From the IMG/VR virus record IMGVR_UViG_3300010396_000086, positions 1-29,234 of that record: 29,234 bases of DNA. The stretch is one strand, 5' to 3'. The position numbers were made by a program, and so were the translations under genes. The notes under the pieces are model-generated. The model made no database searches and was not told where the DNA came from. It worked only from the letters and a program-made list of their open reading frames with translations. Each line of letters opens with the position of its first letter. The first letter of the stretch is position 1. Positions 5,011 to 12,211 of the stretch are shown in pieces. Origin of the DNA: a virus.

Positions 5011-7560
5011 TTATTGTATATACCAATGTGTTCCGTCTGCATAAGCATTATATCTCTTAGGTACGCCAATGGTAAATGTAAATGCGCTCCCATCGGTATT
5101 TACTGGCGCATTTGTTGTGGGTAGCCAGTTAAACGAGCCGCTTGTATTTTGATAAAGTATTATCATTTGTGCCCCTGCAGTAGCTGTCGGCCAAACAAGG
5201 TTTCTATTTGCGGTAACAACGGGTAACTCTACGATCTGGTTTACAACTGTTATCGTAGTATTAGCATCTGTAGCAACCTGTACAGGGAATAATAATACCT
5301 GTGTAAGCGTAGCAGTCTGTAAGTTGCTATTGCCGTCATTTGATACTAAAAAATGGTTTGCGCTACCACCCGGCATTGCTGCAACCCCTGTATAAACTAT
5401 AGGCTTAGCTATTGTTGTATTATTAGTAGTCCATGTTTGTGGTGTATTTGCTCCGATAGTCATAAGCACAGAGGCTACAGCTGTACCCGCACCTGTATTG
5501 GTACCTGTGAATGTAACAGTAGCACCATTCTCTAATATTTGGAATTTGCTTGAATTGGTTATGTCCTGTGCGTTAAAAAGGTTTAAAGAAGATTGCGTTC
5601 CTGTTCCTGATGGGGAAAAGTTATTAATGCCATTAAGGTTTGTTCCTGTTTCAGGTCTAAATAAATGATTCGCTGTTTTCGAAAGTAAACTATCAGTTGT
5701 AAAAGCAAGCGCAGTGTCATGGTTATTTACATCGTTATGACCTAATGCCAATAGTGTTAATGGCGTAGGTGTCCATTTACCTGTCGTCTGATTGTAGACA
5801 AATCCCATGTTATTTACTAAACTGACGGTAGTATCTATCCATATATGATTTAATGCCTGTATAGGGCGTGAAGAAGGATAAGTATTAGTACCGACTTTAG
5901 TCCATACTATTGATTCTCCAAATGCTGGATTTCCATGAAACAGAGGCATCCAATGACCCATACTGTCATAATATCCTATTTCACCGGGAGCATCACCAAA
6001 ATTAGGTGTCAAAGTATGTGCATCGTAAGCCCTCGCCACATTATATATTTCTCTGGTGCTTTTATTATAAACAGACCCGGGTCTCAAAGCGTCTATATCG
6101 GTACCGCCTGATCTGTTATTAGCTACATTATGTCCTCTTATTATAGAAGATATATTACCTGTCCTGTTACTTGTAAAGCCAAGTTCGAATTTGTACAGTT
6201 GGCATTGCTGGATATTAGCACCTGCACCAGAGAATGATACAGTTCCATAAGGAAGCACACCACCACTTACCAATCCTGCCCATTTGTAATCATTTACACG
6301 CGCAAGTGTGGGATATGCCCTATTAATAAGGTCACCTTTAGGTACAGGTATTTGCAATGCGCACGATTGCTGCCATAAAGCAGGGTTTGCCATAACCACA
6401 GATGGCCTGCCAGTCAATATTTTTACACTATCGTCTTTAGCACCTGAGCATGTAGTACAGTTTACTATATTCCTGCCCGAAGCAACAATTGCCACAACAT
6501 CGAAAGGTTTGCAATAACGTATATCGGGGCTTACATATTTAACGATAAATGGGTCACTATGCATGTTAACTGGTCCATTGTATGTCCATGCCTGGTTAAT
6601 ATTTGCATTCGTGATAGAATATTGCATATAAGGCATCTGAAAAGTGCTGCTATCATTGCGTAGTATCATTATAAAACGGTTGCTACCACAATAAGCCACA
6701 CTTGGCTCCGTACCATTTAAAGCAGTTCCACCCACTTCGTTTGTGCCTTGCAGGGTATAAGTAAGGTCTGTTTTGATCTTTATTGATTGGACATTGCCCG
6801 TAGCATAAAAGAAAATATAAGTATTACTATCATCATAGTTTATTACACTATGACTGAACGGTACCATACAGCTATTGGCAAATGATAGTCCCAAACTTGT
6901 AGGCGCTGTAAACGTTTTCCCGTGATCAGAACTTGTCATATACATTTGCTGGCAACCGCCTGATATAACGTTCCAGTTTCTAAAGCAGATGAATATTTTA
7001 CCATTTGCAATTTGCCCACCACCTACATTAACTATAGCGCTTGTATCTGTAGTATATAATAACTTAGCTGAGGTATAACTATTGCCGCTATCATAGCTAT
7101 ATTTTATATACAGGCCATTTACTATACTATACTCATGGTTAGTGGTATCTATTGGGCCAATCCATACCAATGTATCGCCACCACTATTTACAGGAAATAA
7201 CACACCTTCCGCCGTATTATAGTTCTTTGTGGGAACTCCGTTCAGCGTATCTTTATCCTGCACAGGCGCAAAACCATTTAAAAATACATAATGGGTGCTG
7301 TCACCGTTCTTTAACGTAGCTGCGTTAAGTGAATTTGTTGATAAAATTGGCGTTAACGACATATTGCCACTTGCATCAAAAACAGCTGCCTTAGTTCCAT
7401 CGCTTGAATAGAATGGTAATCTTAAGGTATTATCTATGCGTAGGCTACCTCTTGAATAGGCTGTATCAGTTGTGCGATTTGATGCAAACGGTATTATCTG
7501 CTGCGCAAAACACGTTGCAGTATATAAAATAAGCGAGAGTATTAATGCTATCCTTTTCAT
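5011..7560 (-). CDS. Tail fibre or receptor-binding protein with sialidase-type propeller and signal peptide
   Basis: 849 residues, the largest gene here. It opens with a textbook signal peptide (MKRIALILSLILYTATCFAQ, cleavage after about residue 20), odd for a virion protein. Residues about 120-480 look like a BNR/sialidase beta-propeller: an Asp-box SSDHGKTF at 210-217, a weaker one SYDSGNSY at 155-162, and blades such as YSIVNGLYIKYSYDSG. The second half is Thr/Asn/Gly-rich and fibre-like, ending in a small beta domain (MIILYQNTSGSFNWLP, then FTFTIGVPKRYNAYADGTHW). It follows the connector genes and precedes the holin, the usual place for host-recognition genes. Binding or cleaving cell-surface glycans is the likely task. 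It could also be a phage-encoded secreted protein. Confidence 0.65.
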   Translation of the reverse strand: MKRIALILSLILYTATCFAQQIIPFASNRTTDTAYSRGSLRIDNTLRLPFYSSDGTKAAVFDASGNMSLTPILSTNSLNAATLKNGDSTHYVFLNGFAPVQDKDTLNGVPTKNYNTAEGVLFPVNSGGDTLVWIGPIDTTNHEYSIVNGLYIKYSYDSGNSYTSAKLLYTTDTSAIVNVGGGQIANGKIFICFRNWNVISGGCQQMYMTSSDHGKTFTAPTSLGLSFANSCMVPFSHSVINYDDSNTYIFFYATGNVQSIKIKTDLTYTLQGTNEVGGTALNGTEPSVAYCGSNRFIMILRNDSSTFQMPYMQYSITNANINQAWTYNGPVNMHSDPFIVKYVSPDIRYCKPFDVVAIVASGRNIVNCTTCSGAKDDSVKILTGRPSVVMANPALWQQSCALQIPVPKGDLINRAYPTLARVNDYKWAGLVSGGVLPYGTVSFSGAGANIQQCQLYKFELGFTSNRTGNISSIIRGHNVANNRSGGTDIDALRPGSVYNKSTREIYNVARAYDAHTLTPNFGDAPGEIGYYDSMGHWMPLFHGNPAFGESIVWTKVGTNTYPSSRPIQALNHIWIDTTVSLVNNMGFVYNQTTGKWTPTPLTLLALGHNDVNNHDTALAFTTDSLLSKTANHLFRPETGTNLNGINNFSPSGTGTQSSLNLFNAQDITNSSKFQILENGATVTFTGTNTGAGTAVASVLMTIGANTPQTWTTNNTTIAKPIVYTGVAAMPGGSANHFLVSNDGNSNLQTATLTQVLLFPVQVATDANTTITVVNQIVELPVVTANRNLVWPTATAGAQMIILYQNTSGSFNWLPTTNAPVNTDGSAFTFTIGVPKRYNAYADGTHWYIQ

Positions 7561-7886
7561 TATATTTTAGCTATTATTTTTTGACCTGAAACGAATGATA
7601 TAGTAATGCCTGTTATCACATTGCCTGCTTGGGAAAAATCAACTGTTGCTATATATGATTGATTATTCATAACAATCTCAGATAGGGTATTTGAGAAGAA
7701 TGAGTCAGTTAATGTTGATCCGGTTGATGCTACTGTTATAGTCTTTTTTAACTGGCTTGTCAGTTGTGTAGCAGTATATTTATAGTTGCTAAACGTTCCA
7801 TCACCGTTATCTCTAACGCCAACGAAATAATCCATTGATGTTATGCTCGGCTGTATCGTGAATGCGCTTAGTTTAATATTTGCCAT
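7560..7886 (-). CDS. Hypothetical structural protein, fibre-associated (108 aa)
   Basis: The protein starts MANIKLSAFTIQPS and is beta-rich with many Thr, Ser and Asn residues (MDYFVGVRDNGDGTFSNYKY, then NVITGITISFVSGQKIIAKI). The N-terminal part, a parameter-like segment naming 'FVGVRDNGDGTF', resembles short repeats seen in fibre proteins of Bacteroidota phages. Its TAA overlaps the fibre ATG (TAATG), implying coupled expression in a fixed ratio. It may be a fibre adaptor or chaperone. No family is recognised with certainty. Confidence 0.55.
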   Translation of the reverse strand: MANIKLSAFTIQPSITSMDYFVGVRDNGDGTFSNYKYTATQLTSQLKKTITVASTGSTLTDSFFSNTLSEIVMNNQSYIATVDFSQAGNVITGITISFVSGQKIIAKI

Positions 7887-7892
7887 TTTATT

Positions 7893-8567
7893 TTAATTTT
7901 CAGTAACGAAAGTGTTTTGTCCATCTTCTGTTGTTATGTCATCGGCAATTTCATCCGTCAGTAAAGCATCATTTAGCCCCCATTGATACCCCTTTTCAGT
8001 ATTGTATAGTTTTACTACTGTCCTATAAGCAGATATCAAAGGCGGTGTTATCAACGCGGTATATTCAGGTATCCTTACAACAAATTCAATCCTGCCTTGC
8101 GCCGAATGCGTTGCATCAGGCGTATTTTGAGCATCCAATATTGCTATCGATGAAATGTAAACGGAGCAATTAAAAGGAGGTGTATAGCCTAATGTTCTGT
8201 AACCCGGGTTTTCAAGTATAGCGCGACACATACCGAGTATCTTATGAAGTGTTATTATTGATTGAGTGTCGCCTTGTTCGCCTGCAGTATCTTTTGCAGA
8301 AGTATAACAGTCTATGATATATACATAAGTACCATCCGCTTGTCTTGCGTCTTTATTGTCATATTCTCCTTTTAATAGAGAGACATTTATGGCCGGATAT
8401 TCTGTTTTGTCAAATGCTACAAATCGCTCTATAAATATTGTTGGATTTATATCAGGATTGCCACTTAAAGTAAATTGGTTTGCAAATTCATCGGCTAATA
8501 TTTCCCCTATCCTATCTCGGATTATCTCAAAGTTTTGAGCAGGTATTATGCCGGTTAATATTGCCAT
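7893..8567 (-). CDS. Probable tail terminator/completion protein (224 aa)
   Basis: The beginning (FEIIRDRIGEILADEFANQF), followed by a strand with FPAINVSL-like sequence (EYPAINVSLLKGEYDN) and the segment TYVYIIDCYTSA, is the usual pattern of tail-terminator proteins (lambda gpU/SPP1 gp17 type), which cap the tail tube at the head side. A beta-rich C-terminal part (GRIEFVVRIPEYTAL) fits. It lies directly after the head-tail connector gene (stop of that gene abuts this ATG) as in many phages. Assignment rests on gene order and general pattern, not on a diagnostic motif. Confidence 0.55.
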   Translation of the reverse strand: MAILTGIIPAQNFEIIRDRIGEILADEFANQFTLSGNPDINPTIFIERFVAFDKTEYPAINVSLLKGEYDNKDARQADGTYVYIIDCYTSAKDTAGEQGDTQSIITLHKILGMCRAILENPGYRTLGYTPPFNCSVYISSIAILDAQNTPDATHSAQGRIEFVVRIPEYTALITPPLISAYRTVVKLYNTEKGYQWGLNDALLTDEIADDITTEDGQNTFVTEN

Positions 8568-8939
8568 TTATTTAAAATCTCCAAGTATGCAAACGATATA
8601 TCCTATAACCTCATCTGGGTACCATTGGCGTATCATATAAGTGCGAGGTGTGCTGGTGCTATCAGTCCATGTCACTTTAACATTTTTAAGGTTCACTTCG
8701 CCACTCGCGTCTCTTACTGGGAACGATAATGTTGTTAATGCCTGCTCACTTACTGATATGCTCGCATTTTTGGCATTTGTAGCGTTCCCATCCCGATCTA
8801 TACTCAAATGATGCTTATTAGCTCTACCATTAACAGTGACGGATACAGTACCATTATCAAATGTTATGGGCTGTCCATATTCATCAGTATTAGTAGTTAT
8901 CTGTAATACATCTGCACGTATCTGGTCTAATAAACTCAT
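8568..8939 (-). CDS. Probable head-tail connector/stopper (123 aa)
   Basis: A small protein with an N-terminal helix (LLDQIRADVLQITTNTDEYG) then beta strands (GTVSVTVNGRANKHHLSID, TLSFPVRDASGEVNL, KVTWTDS) and a final segment (YMIRQWYPDEVIGYIVCILG). This matches the shape of head-closure proteins (lambda gpFII / HK97 gp7 type), which are short beta-barrels positioned between head completion and tail terminator genes. It overlaps the preceding gene by ATGA. The role is inferred from order and size. Confidence 0.5.
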   Translation of the reverse strand: MSLLDQIRADVLQITTNTDEYGQPITFDNGTVSVTVNGRANKHHLSIDRDGNATNAKNASISVSEQALTTLSFPVRDASGEVNLKNVKVTWTDSTSTPRTYMIRQWYPDEVIGYIVCILGDFK

Positions 8940-9259
8940 TGCTTTTTATTACGCTTTTTTGCTTCTTCTTTTAGTTCTTCCTGTTCTTCTTCCGGTGTTA
9001 ATGTTTTGTCTGCAGGCAGTTCTATAACTTCGCCAAGCTCTACACCTTCATCTACCAATTCTGGGTTATTATCCAGGTCTTGTTGTGTTATGGTATGCTT
9101 TACGATCTGGTCTTCTGTTATAGGCGCTATAAAACCATCCTTAACCAATATTGGCGCGTGTCCATCAGGAAAGCAGCTATCATCTACTATATCCTGCGAA
9201 TTGTAAATGCGGTTATTAAGCCCGCTTACAGAAAGTGCTATTACCTTGTATTTTGCCAT
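8936..9259 (-). CDS. Hypothetical protein in head-tail joining block (107 aa)
   Basis: The protein begins with a beta-rich N-terminal part (YKVIALSVSGLNNRIYNSQD) and ends in a strongly charged helix (TPEEEQEELKEEAKKRNKK) that is probably unstructured or coiled. It lies just after the terminator behind the major capsid gene and overlaps the connector gene by ATGA. In comparable phages this slot holds a head-completion or adaptor protein; no motif here proves that. Confidence 0.5.
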   Translation of the reverse strand: MAKYKVIALSVSGLNNRIYNSQDIVDDSCFPDGHAPILVKDGFIAPITEDQIVKHTITQQDLDNNPELVDEGVELGEVIELPADKTLTPEEEQEELKEEAKKRNKKQ

Positions 9260-9270
9260 GATTTGCTTAT

Positions 9271-9308
9271 TTTAAAAAAGGCTTGCCGCATTTAATCAGC
9301 AAGCCTTT
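9271..9308 (-). terminator. Intrinsic terminator after the major capsid gene
   Basis: Read on the minus strand, a perfect 10-bp stem AAAGGCTTGC/GCAAGCCTTT (arms 9299-9308 and 9277-9286, 12-nt loop) is followed by a run of T residues. It lies 21 bases after the capsid stop and 12-18 bases before the next start. It should reduce transcription past the capsid gene, giving more capsid than connector protein. Confidence 0.85.
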
Positions 9309-9329
9309 CTACGTTAATTAAAAACTATT

Positions 9330-10409
9330 TTATGCTACAACTTTCAATGTGTATATCTGGTCTACTGCTGTCGGTATTGGTATACCTGCAGACTTGATAT
9401 CCATAATGTGTGCTGTATTTCTCTGATCTATATAATCGCCAACTATATAAGGTGATGCTACAAGATTGTTCAGTTCCATATCTTCAGTTGTACCTGTGCC
9501 TGCTCTGAGCAATTGTGGTACTGCAGCAAATCCAAGTTTGAAACGTGGCGCTTCTGGAATGAATATTACCTTCTTTGTATCAAGGTATGGAGTAGAAGTG
9601 CCGCTCAGGTCGTAATATTCAGGATAAGACCAAAGGTTAACAAGGTATGGGCCTGCTGTCAGTGTGCCGTGGAAAGTCCCGCCAATAGCTTCACGCTGTG
9701 GCTGTCTTACAAGATCAATAGTATTTGAAAGAGTGCTGAATACGCGGCCTTTGAATATGGTGTTATTGAAAAGATCATTCATTGCCTGTGCACCGAGGAT
9801 AGCGTTAAACACCTGTCCTGCAGACTTACCTGTCTGGCGTAAGAAAGTACAAGCAGCCTGCATATCGGCAAATGGATCAACAGTGCCTGTAGCCCAATAG
9901 TTACCTGCTCCCTTATCTACCAATGAGCCTGATTTACGGCCAAAGTCAATATTTGTAGAGTTTGTAAGCGTAACGACACCTGTTTCCAATACGTTTGCGC
10001 ATTGTAACTCATAAGCGCGTTCTATTTTAGCCCTCAACTCCTGCAATTTTAAAGAAACCGCATTAATAAGCTGACTATATACACCTGCATCAATAGCAGT
10101 ACTACCGAACAAGCGGTCATACAGGTCTATCTCAGTCATATCGAAGAACTCACGATAATATGGAGGGTCAATAACCTTTTCTGTGCTTTTATAGAAGTTG
10201 TTACGGTTACCTTCAGTGCCACGAATAACATCTACTGCGACATTTTCGTAATTACGCTGTACCTGGATAGATAGATATCTTACGTAAGACTGTGAGTTAG
10301 GGAAGAACGAGCGTAAGAATGATTTAGGCATTAACACGTCAGTAAACACATCGATACAATCAGATGTAAACTGCGCCCTTGCCTGTGATGCTGGTATTGA
10401 AGTTGCCAT
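9330..10409 (-). CDS. Major capsid protein, lambda gpE family
   Basis: 359 residues forming the icosahedral shell. The N-terminal extended part (LMPKSFLRSFFPNSQSY), the segment REFFDMTEIDLYDR, the long helix (YSQLINAVSLKLQELRAKIER) and the C-terminal segment with VIFIPEAPRFKLGFAAVPQL are characteristic of the phage major capsid E family (HK97 fold). There is no clear N-terminal prodomain; scaffold function is likely supplied by the C-terminus of the upstream protease gene. It follows the decoration protein, matching lambda order C-D-E, and is followed by a strong terminator, in keeping with high expression. Confidence 0.9.
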   Translation of the reverse strand: MATSIPASQARAQFTSDCIDVFTDVLMPKSFLRSFFPNSQSYVRYLSIQVQRNYENVAVDVIRGTEGNRNNFYKSTEKVIDPPYYREFFDMTEIDLYDRLFGSTAIDAGVYSQLINAVSLKLQELRAKIERAYELQCANVLETGVVTLTNSTNIDFGRKSGSLVDKGAGNYWATGTVDPFADMQAACTFLRQTGKSAGQVFNAILGAQAMNDLFNNTIFKGRVFSTLSNTIDLVRQPQREAIGGTFHGTLTAGPYLVNLWSYPEYYDLSGTSTPYLDTKKVIFIPEAPRFKLGFAAVPQLLRAGTGTTEDMELNNLVASPYIVGDYIDQRNTAHIMDIKSAGIPIPTAVDQIYTLKVVA

Positions 10410-10443
10410 TATTTTATAATTAAGCTGTTATTTACTTTTGTTT

Positions 10444-10896
10444 TTAAGCGTTGTCAGCAAGTGTATTATCAGTTGTAGCAACTGTTATGATACCGCTTCT
10501 GATAAGTATGTCTTCTATAGTTCCTATTTTCACAGTATTAGTTGCGCTATCCGTAAGTGTTATTACAGTAGCAAGCGTATCGGTACCGTTATAGAATATC
10601 AATCCTTCGCGAGCTACATCGCCGGCTACACAGTAAGAAACTATTACAGAAGCATTGTTTGCGATATTGTCATATTCCTGCTGCAATACACCCATTGGGA
10701 TCTGGCTACCATCAGTAGCTGTTGAAAGTGCAGGCGTAACTTTATTTGAAGTCATTATCCTGCCCATTACAGTCCCTTTTAGCAGCGATACTGTACTACC
10801 GGTAGTGTTTGTATAAGTTGCAGTTCTAAACCTGGGGTTCCAGATAAAGAGTTTCGAATAATCAAACTGCGTCACTAATAAACCTGAACTTGCCAT
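10444..10896 (-). CDS. Head decoration protein, lambda gpD-like
   Basis: 150 residues, beta-rich, with the arrangement of the phage head decoration family: an opening strand (FRTATYTNTTGSTVSLLKGT), then VMGRIMTSNKVTPALSTATDG, then GVLQQEYDNIANNASVIVSY and GDVAREGLIFYNG. The motifs '(L)KGTVMGRI' and 'PMGVL.Q' with a hydrophobic 'V.VA..GDV' core are typical of gpD-like proteins that trimerise on the expanded capsid and stabilise it. Position between protease and major capsid genes agrees with lambda. Confidence 0.8.
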   Translation of the reverse strand: MASSGLLVTQFDYSKLFIWNPRFRTATYTNTTGSTVSLLKGTVMGRIMTSNKVTPALSTATDGSQIPMGVLQQEYDNIANNASVIVSYCVAGDVAREGLIFYNGTDTLATVITLTDSATNTVKIGTIEDILIRSGIITVATTDNTLADNA

Positions 10897-10925
10897 TGTA
10901 TATGGTATTTAAAATATTTTAATAA

Positions 10926-11276
10926 TTAGTTTTTGATAGCCTGAAGGCTTTTCTTTACTTCCGCGTTAAATGCAGCAATATTTTTTTCATCTTCTGTTGG
11001 GTCTTTTTTGTCTTCTGTTTTAGCAGGAACAACCCCTTTTGGGCTTTTTGCTTCTATTTCAGCCAAAGCCTGTTTTGAAAATGCCTTACGGTTAAATTCT
11101 GCCATTGCCGTTTGTGTAAGTGTTTCACCTTCTTTTATGCCTTTGGCCACAGCTTCGGGATCAACATCTACATAAGCCATATAAGCACCAACCCTGTCGC
11201 GTTCCTGCATTACGCCAATTTTCACTGCTTCAATGAACAAATCGTGGTGTTGAGCCTTTAATTCTGCAAGTGTCAT
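10926..11276 (-). CDS. Possible separate scaffold protein from an internal in-frame start
   Basis: Met212 of the protease gene (ATG 11276) is preceded by an A-rich leader (ACACAAAACAATAACAAA), the type of initiation signal used in Bacteroidota. Starting there would give a 116-residue scaffold alone, as lambda Nu3 starts inside gene C. The preceding residues TTQNNN look like a flexible linker. This is inferred from the position and leader only. Confidence 0.4.
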   Translation of the reverse strand: MTLAELKAQHHDLFIEAVKIGVMQERDRVGAYMAYVDVDPEAVAKGIKEGETLTQTAMAEFNRKAFSKQALAEIEAKSPKGVVPAKTEDKKDPTEDEKNIAAFNAEVKKSLQAIKN

Positions 11277-11909
11277 TTTGTTATTGTTTTGTGTGGTTAA
11301 TTTTATTTCAGGTTCCGGTATATCGGCGTGAGCAGCTATACGGTATTGTATCTCCTTTATTTCTGCTGTTTTCTCAGGAGTTATCGGAATTATTGATTTT
11401 ACAAGTCCAATTTCTTTAGCCTCTTTAGCATTCAGGGTGACGTCTATGCGGCTGTCAAGTGAAAAAATGTCGTCCATCTTCACTTTTTTAAGCTTTTCGA
11501 ACTTCTTAACATCAACTTTTGCTTCCCATGCGGCGCGTAGGAAACTATTGATATTGTTTAGCTCGGTTTTACGTGCATCGTTGAATAATTCGGGATCAGC
11601 CTCGAACCATTGACCATAAGAAGCGCGGTGTATAACGAAAGTGCTTACATCAAGACATTCGATGTTGCCATTAGCATAACATAGCATAAAAGCATACATT
11701 GAATGAGCCTTGCTGTCTACCTTAATATTTGTCGTTACGTTAGTGCGTTCTTTAAGCTTTGCTATCATCCCCCAGCCGTATTCTGGATCACCACCATTCG
11801 CGTTTATCCTTAGTACTACATCGTTACCTTTATTATCCTCCAACTGGCTGATAAAATCGGCTGCCGTAAACGAGTAGATTGGCTGATATAAGAGTATTTC
11901 ACTCGGCAT
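10926..11909 (-). CDS. ClpP-type head maturation protease with fused scaffold domain
   Basis: 327 residues. The N-terminal 180 residues have the ClpP/S49 fold: LRINANGGD (33-41) forms the oxyanion region, Ser70 in KAHSMYAFM is the likely nucleophile, His94 in FVIHRAS the base, and Asp152 or Asp156 (SLDSRIDV) the third member. Spacing Ser-His (24) fits ClpP. The C-terminal part from about 212 is helical and charged (LAELKAQHHDLFIEAV, then AMAEFNRKAFSKQ) with a Lys/Glu/Pro-rich stretch, as in scaffold domains. Role: build and then mature the prohead by cleaving scaffold. The order portal-protease-decoration-capsid follows lambda B-C-D-E, apart from the inserted antisense gene. Confidence 0.85.
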   Translation of the reverse strand: MPSEILLYQPIYSFTAADFISQLEDNKGNDVVLRINANGGDPEYGWGMIAKLKERTNVTTNIKVDSKAHSMYAFMLCYANGNIECLDVSTFVIHRASYGQWFEADPELFNDARKTELNNINSFLRAAWEAKVDVKKFEKLKKVKMDDIFSLDSRIDVTLNAKEAKEIGLVKSIIPITPEKTAEIKEIQYRIAAHADIPEPEIKLTTQNNNKMTLAELKAQHHDLFIEAVKIGVMQERDRVGAYMAYVDVDPEAVAKGIKEGETLTQTAMAEFNRKAFSKQALAEIEAKSPKGVVPAKTEDKKDPTEDEKNIAAFNAEVKKSLQAIKN

Positions 11910-11911
11910 AA

Positions 11912-11923
11912 TGTAATATTACA
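11912..11923. promoter_or_regulatory. Perfect 12-bp palindrome before the protease gene
   Basis: TGTAATATTACA lies three bases upstream of the protease ATG, in the leader. Its place suggests an operator or a leader structure controlling capsid expression, but AT-rich palindromes of this size can arise by chance. Confidence 0.3.
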
Positions 11924-11949
11924 CTTGCCGATATTGTGTGTAAAAAATG

Positions 11950-11967
11950 TTCCCCTCGGCGGGGAAT
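11950..11967. repeat. GC-rich palindrome, copy 1 of an 18-bp repeat
   Basis: TTCCCCTCGGCGGGGAAT forms a 6-bp stem (TTCCCC/GGGGAA) with a 5-nt loop and is identical, in inverted orientation, to 25162-25179. On the minus strand it is followed by CATTTTTT, so it could act as an intrinsic terminator between portal and protease. On the plus strand it lies just upstream of the promoter of the ribbon-helix-helix gene, where it could be an operator. It stands out in an AT-rich surrounding. Confidence 0.7.
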
Positions 11968-11983
11968 GAATCTTTTTAAATAT

Positions 11984-11991
11984 TAAATTTG
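11984..11991 (+). promoter_or_regulatory. Promoter -7 element for the ribbon-helix-helix gene
   Basis: TAAATTTG matches the Bacteroidota -7 consensus TAnnTTTG exactly and ends 16 bases before ATG 12008. No TTG is seen at the ideal -33 place; that position is occupied by the end of the GC-rich palindrome, which would let a bound protein block the promoter. Confidence 0.5.
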
Positions 11992-12007
11992 CTAAACACA
12001 CAATGCT

Positions 12008-12211
12008 ATGGAGAAGCAGCAGGAAACAGAAATTAAAAACTTACCTGAAAGAGAATTAAGAGTTAAAGGAGTTCCACGCCATTTAAAAAAAGAAATAAAA
12101 AGTCTGGCAGATTACGAAGGAACTGATATGTCTAAGTTCGTCAAGAAAATTCTCATAGAAAAAGTAAGCACATATCCTGAATACATGCGCAAATTCATAA
12201 AACAGGCATAA
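12008..12211 (+). CDS. Ribbon-helix-helix (Arc/CopG-like) DNA-binding protein, antisense in the late block
   Basis: 67 residues. A strand RELRVKGVP (about 15-23) is followed by helix HLKKEIKSLADYEG and then helix MSKFVKKILIEKVSTY, the beta-alpha-alpha order of ribbon-helix-helix repressors, which bind palindromic DNA as dimers. The protein is basic. It is encoded on the plus strand, opposite to all surrounding head genes, and its stop abuts the portal stop (12211/12212). It has its own likely promoter. This makes it an independently transcribed insertion; an autoregulatory role on the adjacent GC-rich palindrome is plausible but inferred. Confidence 0.7.
   Translation: MEKQQETEIKNLPERELRVKGVPRHLKKEIKSLADYEGTDMSKFVKKILIEKVSTYPEYMRKFIKQA

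Noticed and set aside
5011-7560. Possible diversity-generating retroelement target in the fibre gene
   Set aside because: No reverse transcriptase, template repeat or near-copy of the 3' end is found in the window.
10909-10922. AT-only palindrome TTAAAATATTTTAA between protease and decoration genes
   Set aside because: Expected by chance in an AT-rich gap; no second copy or promoter alignment seen.
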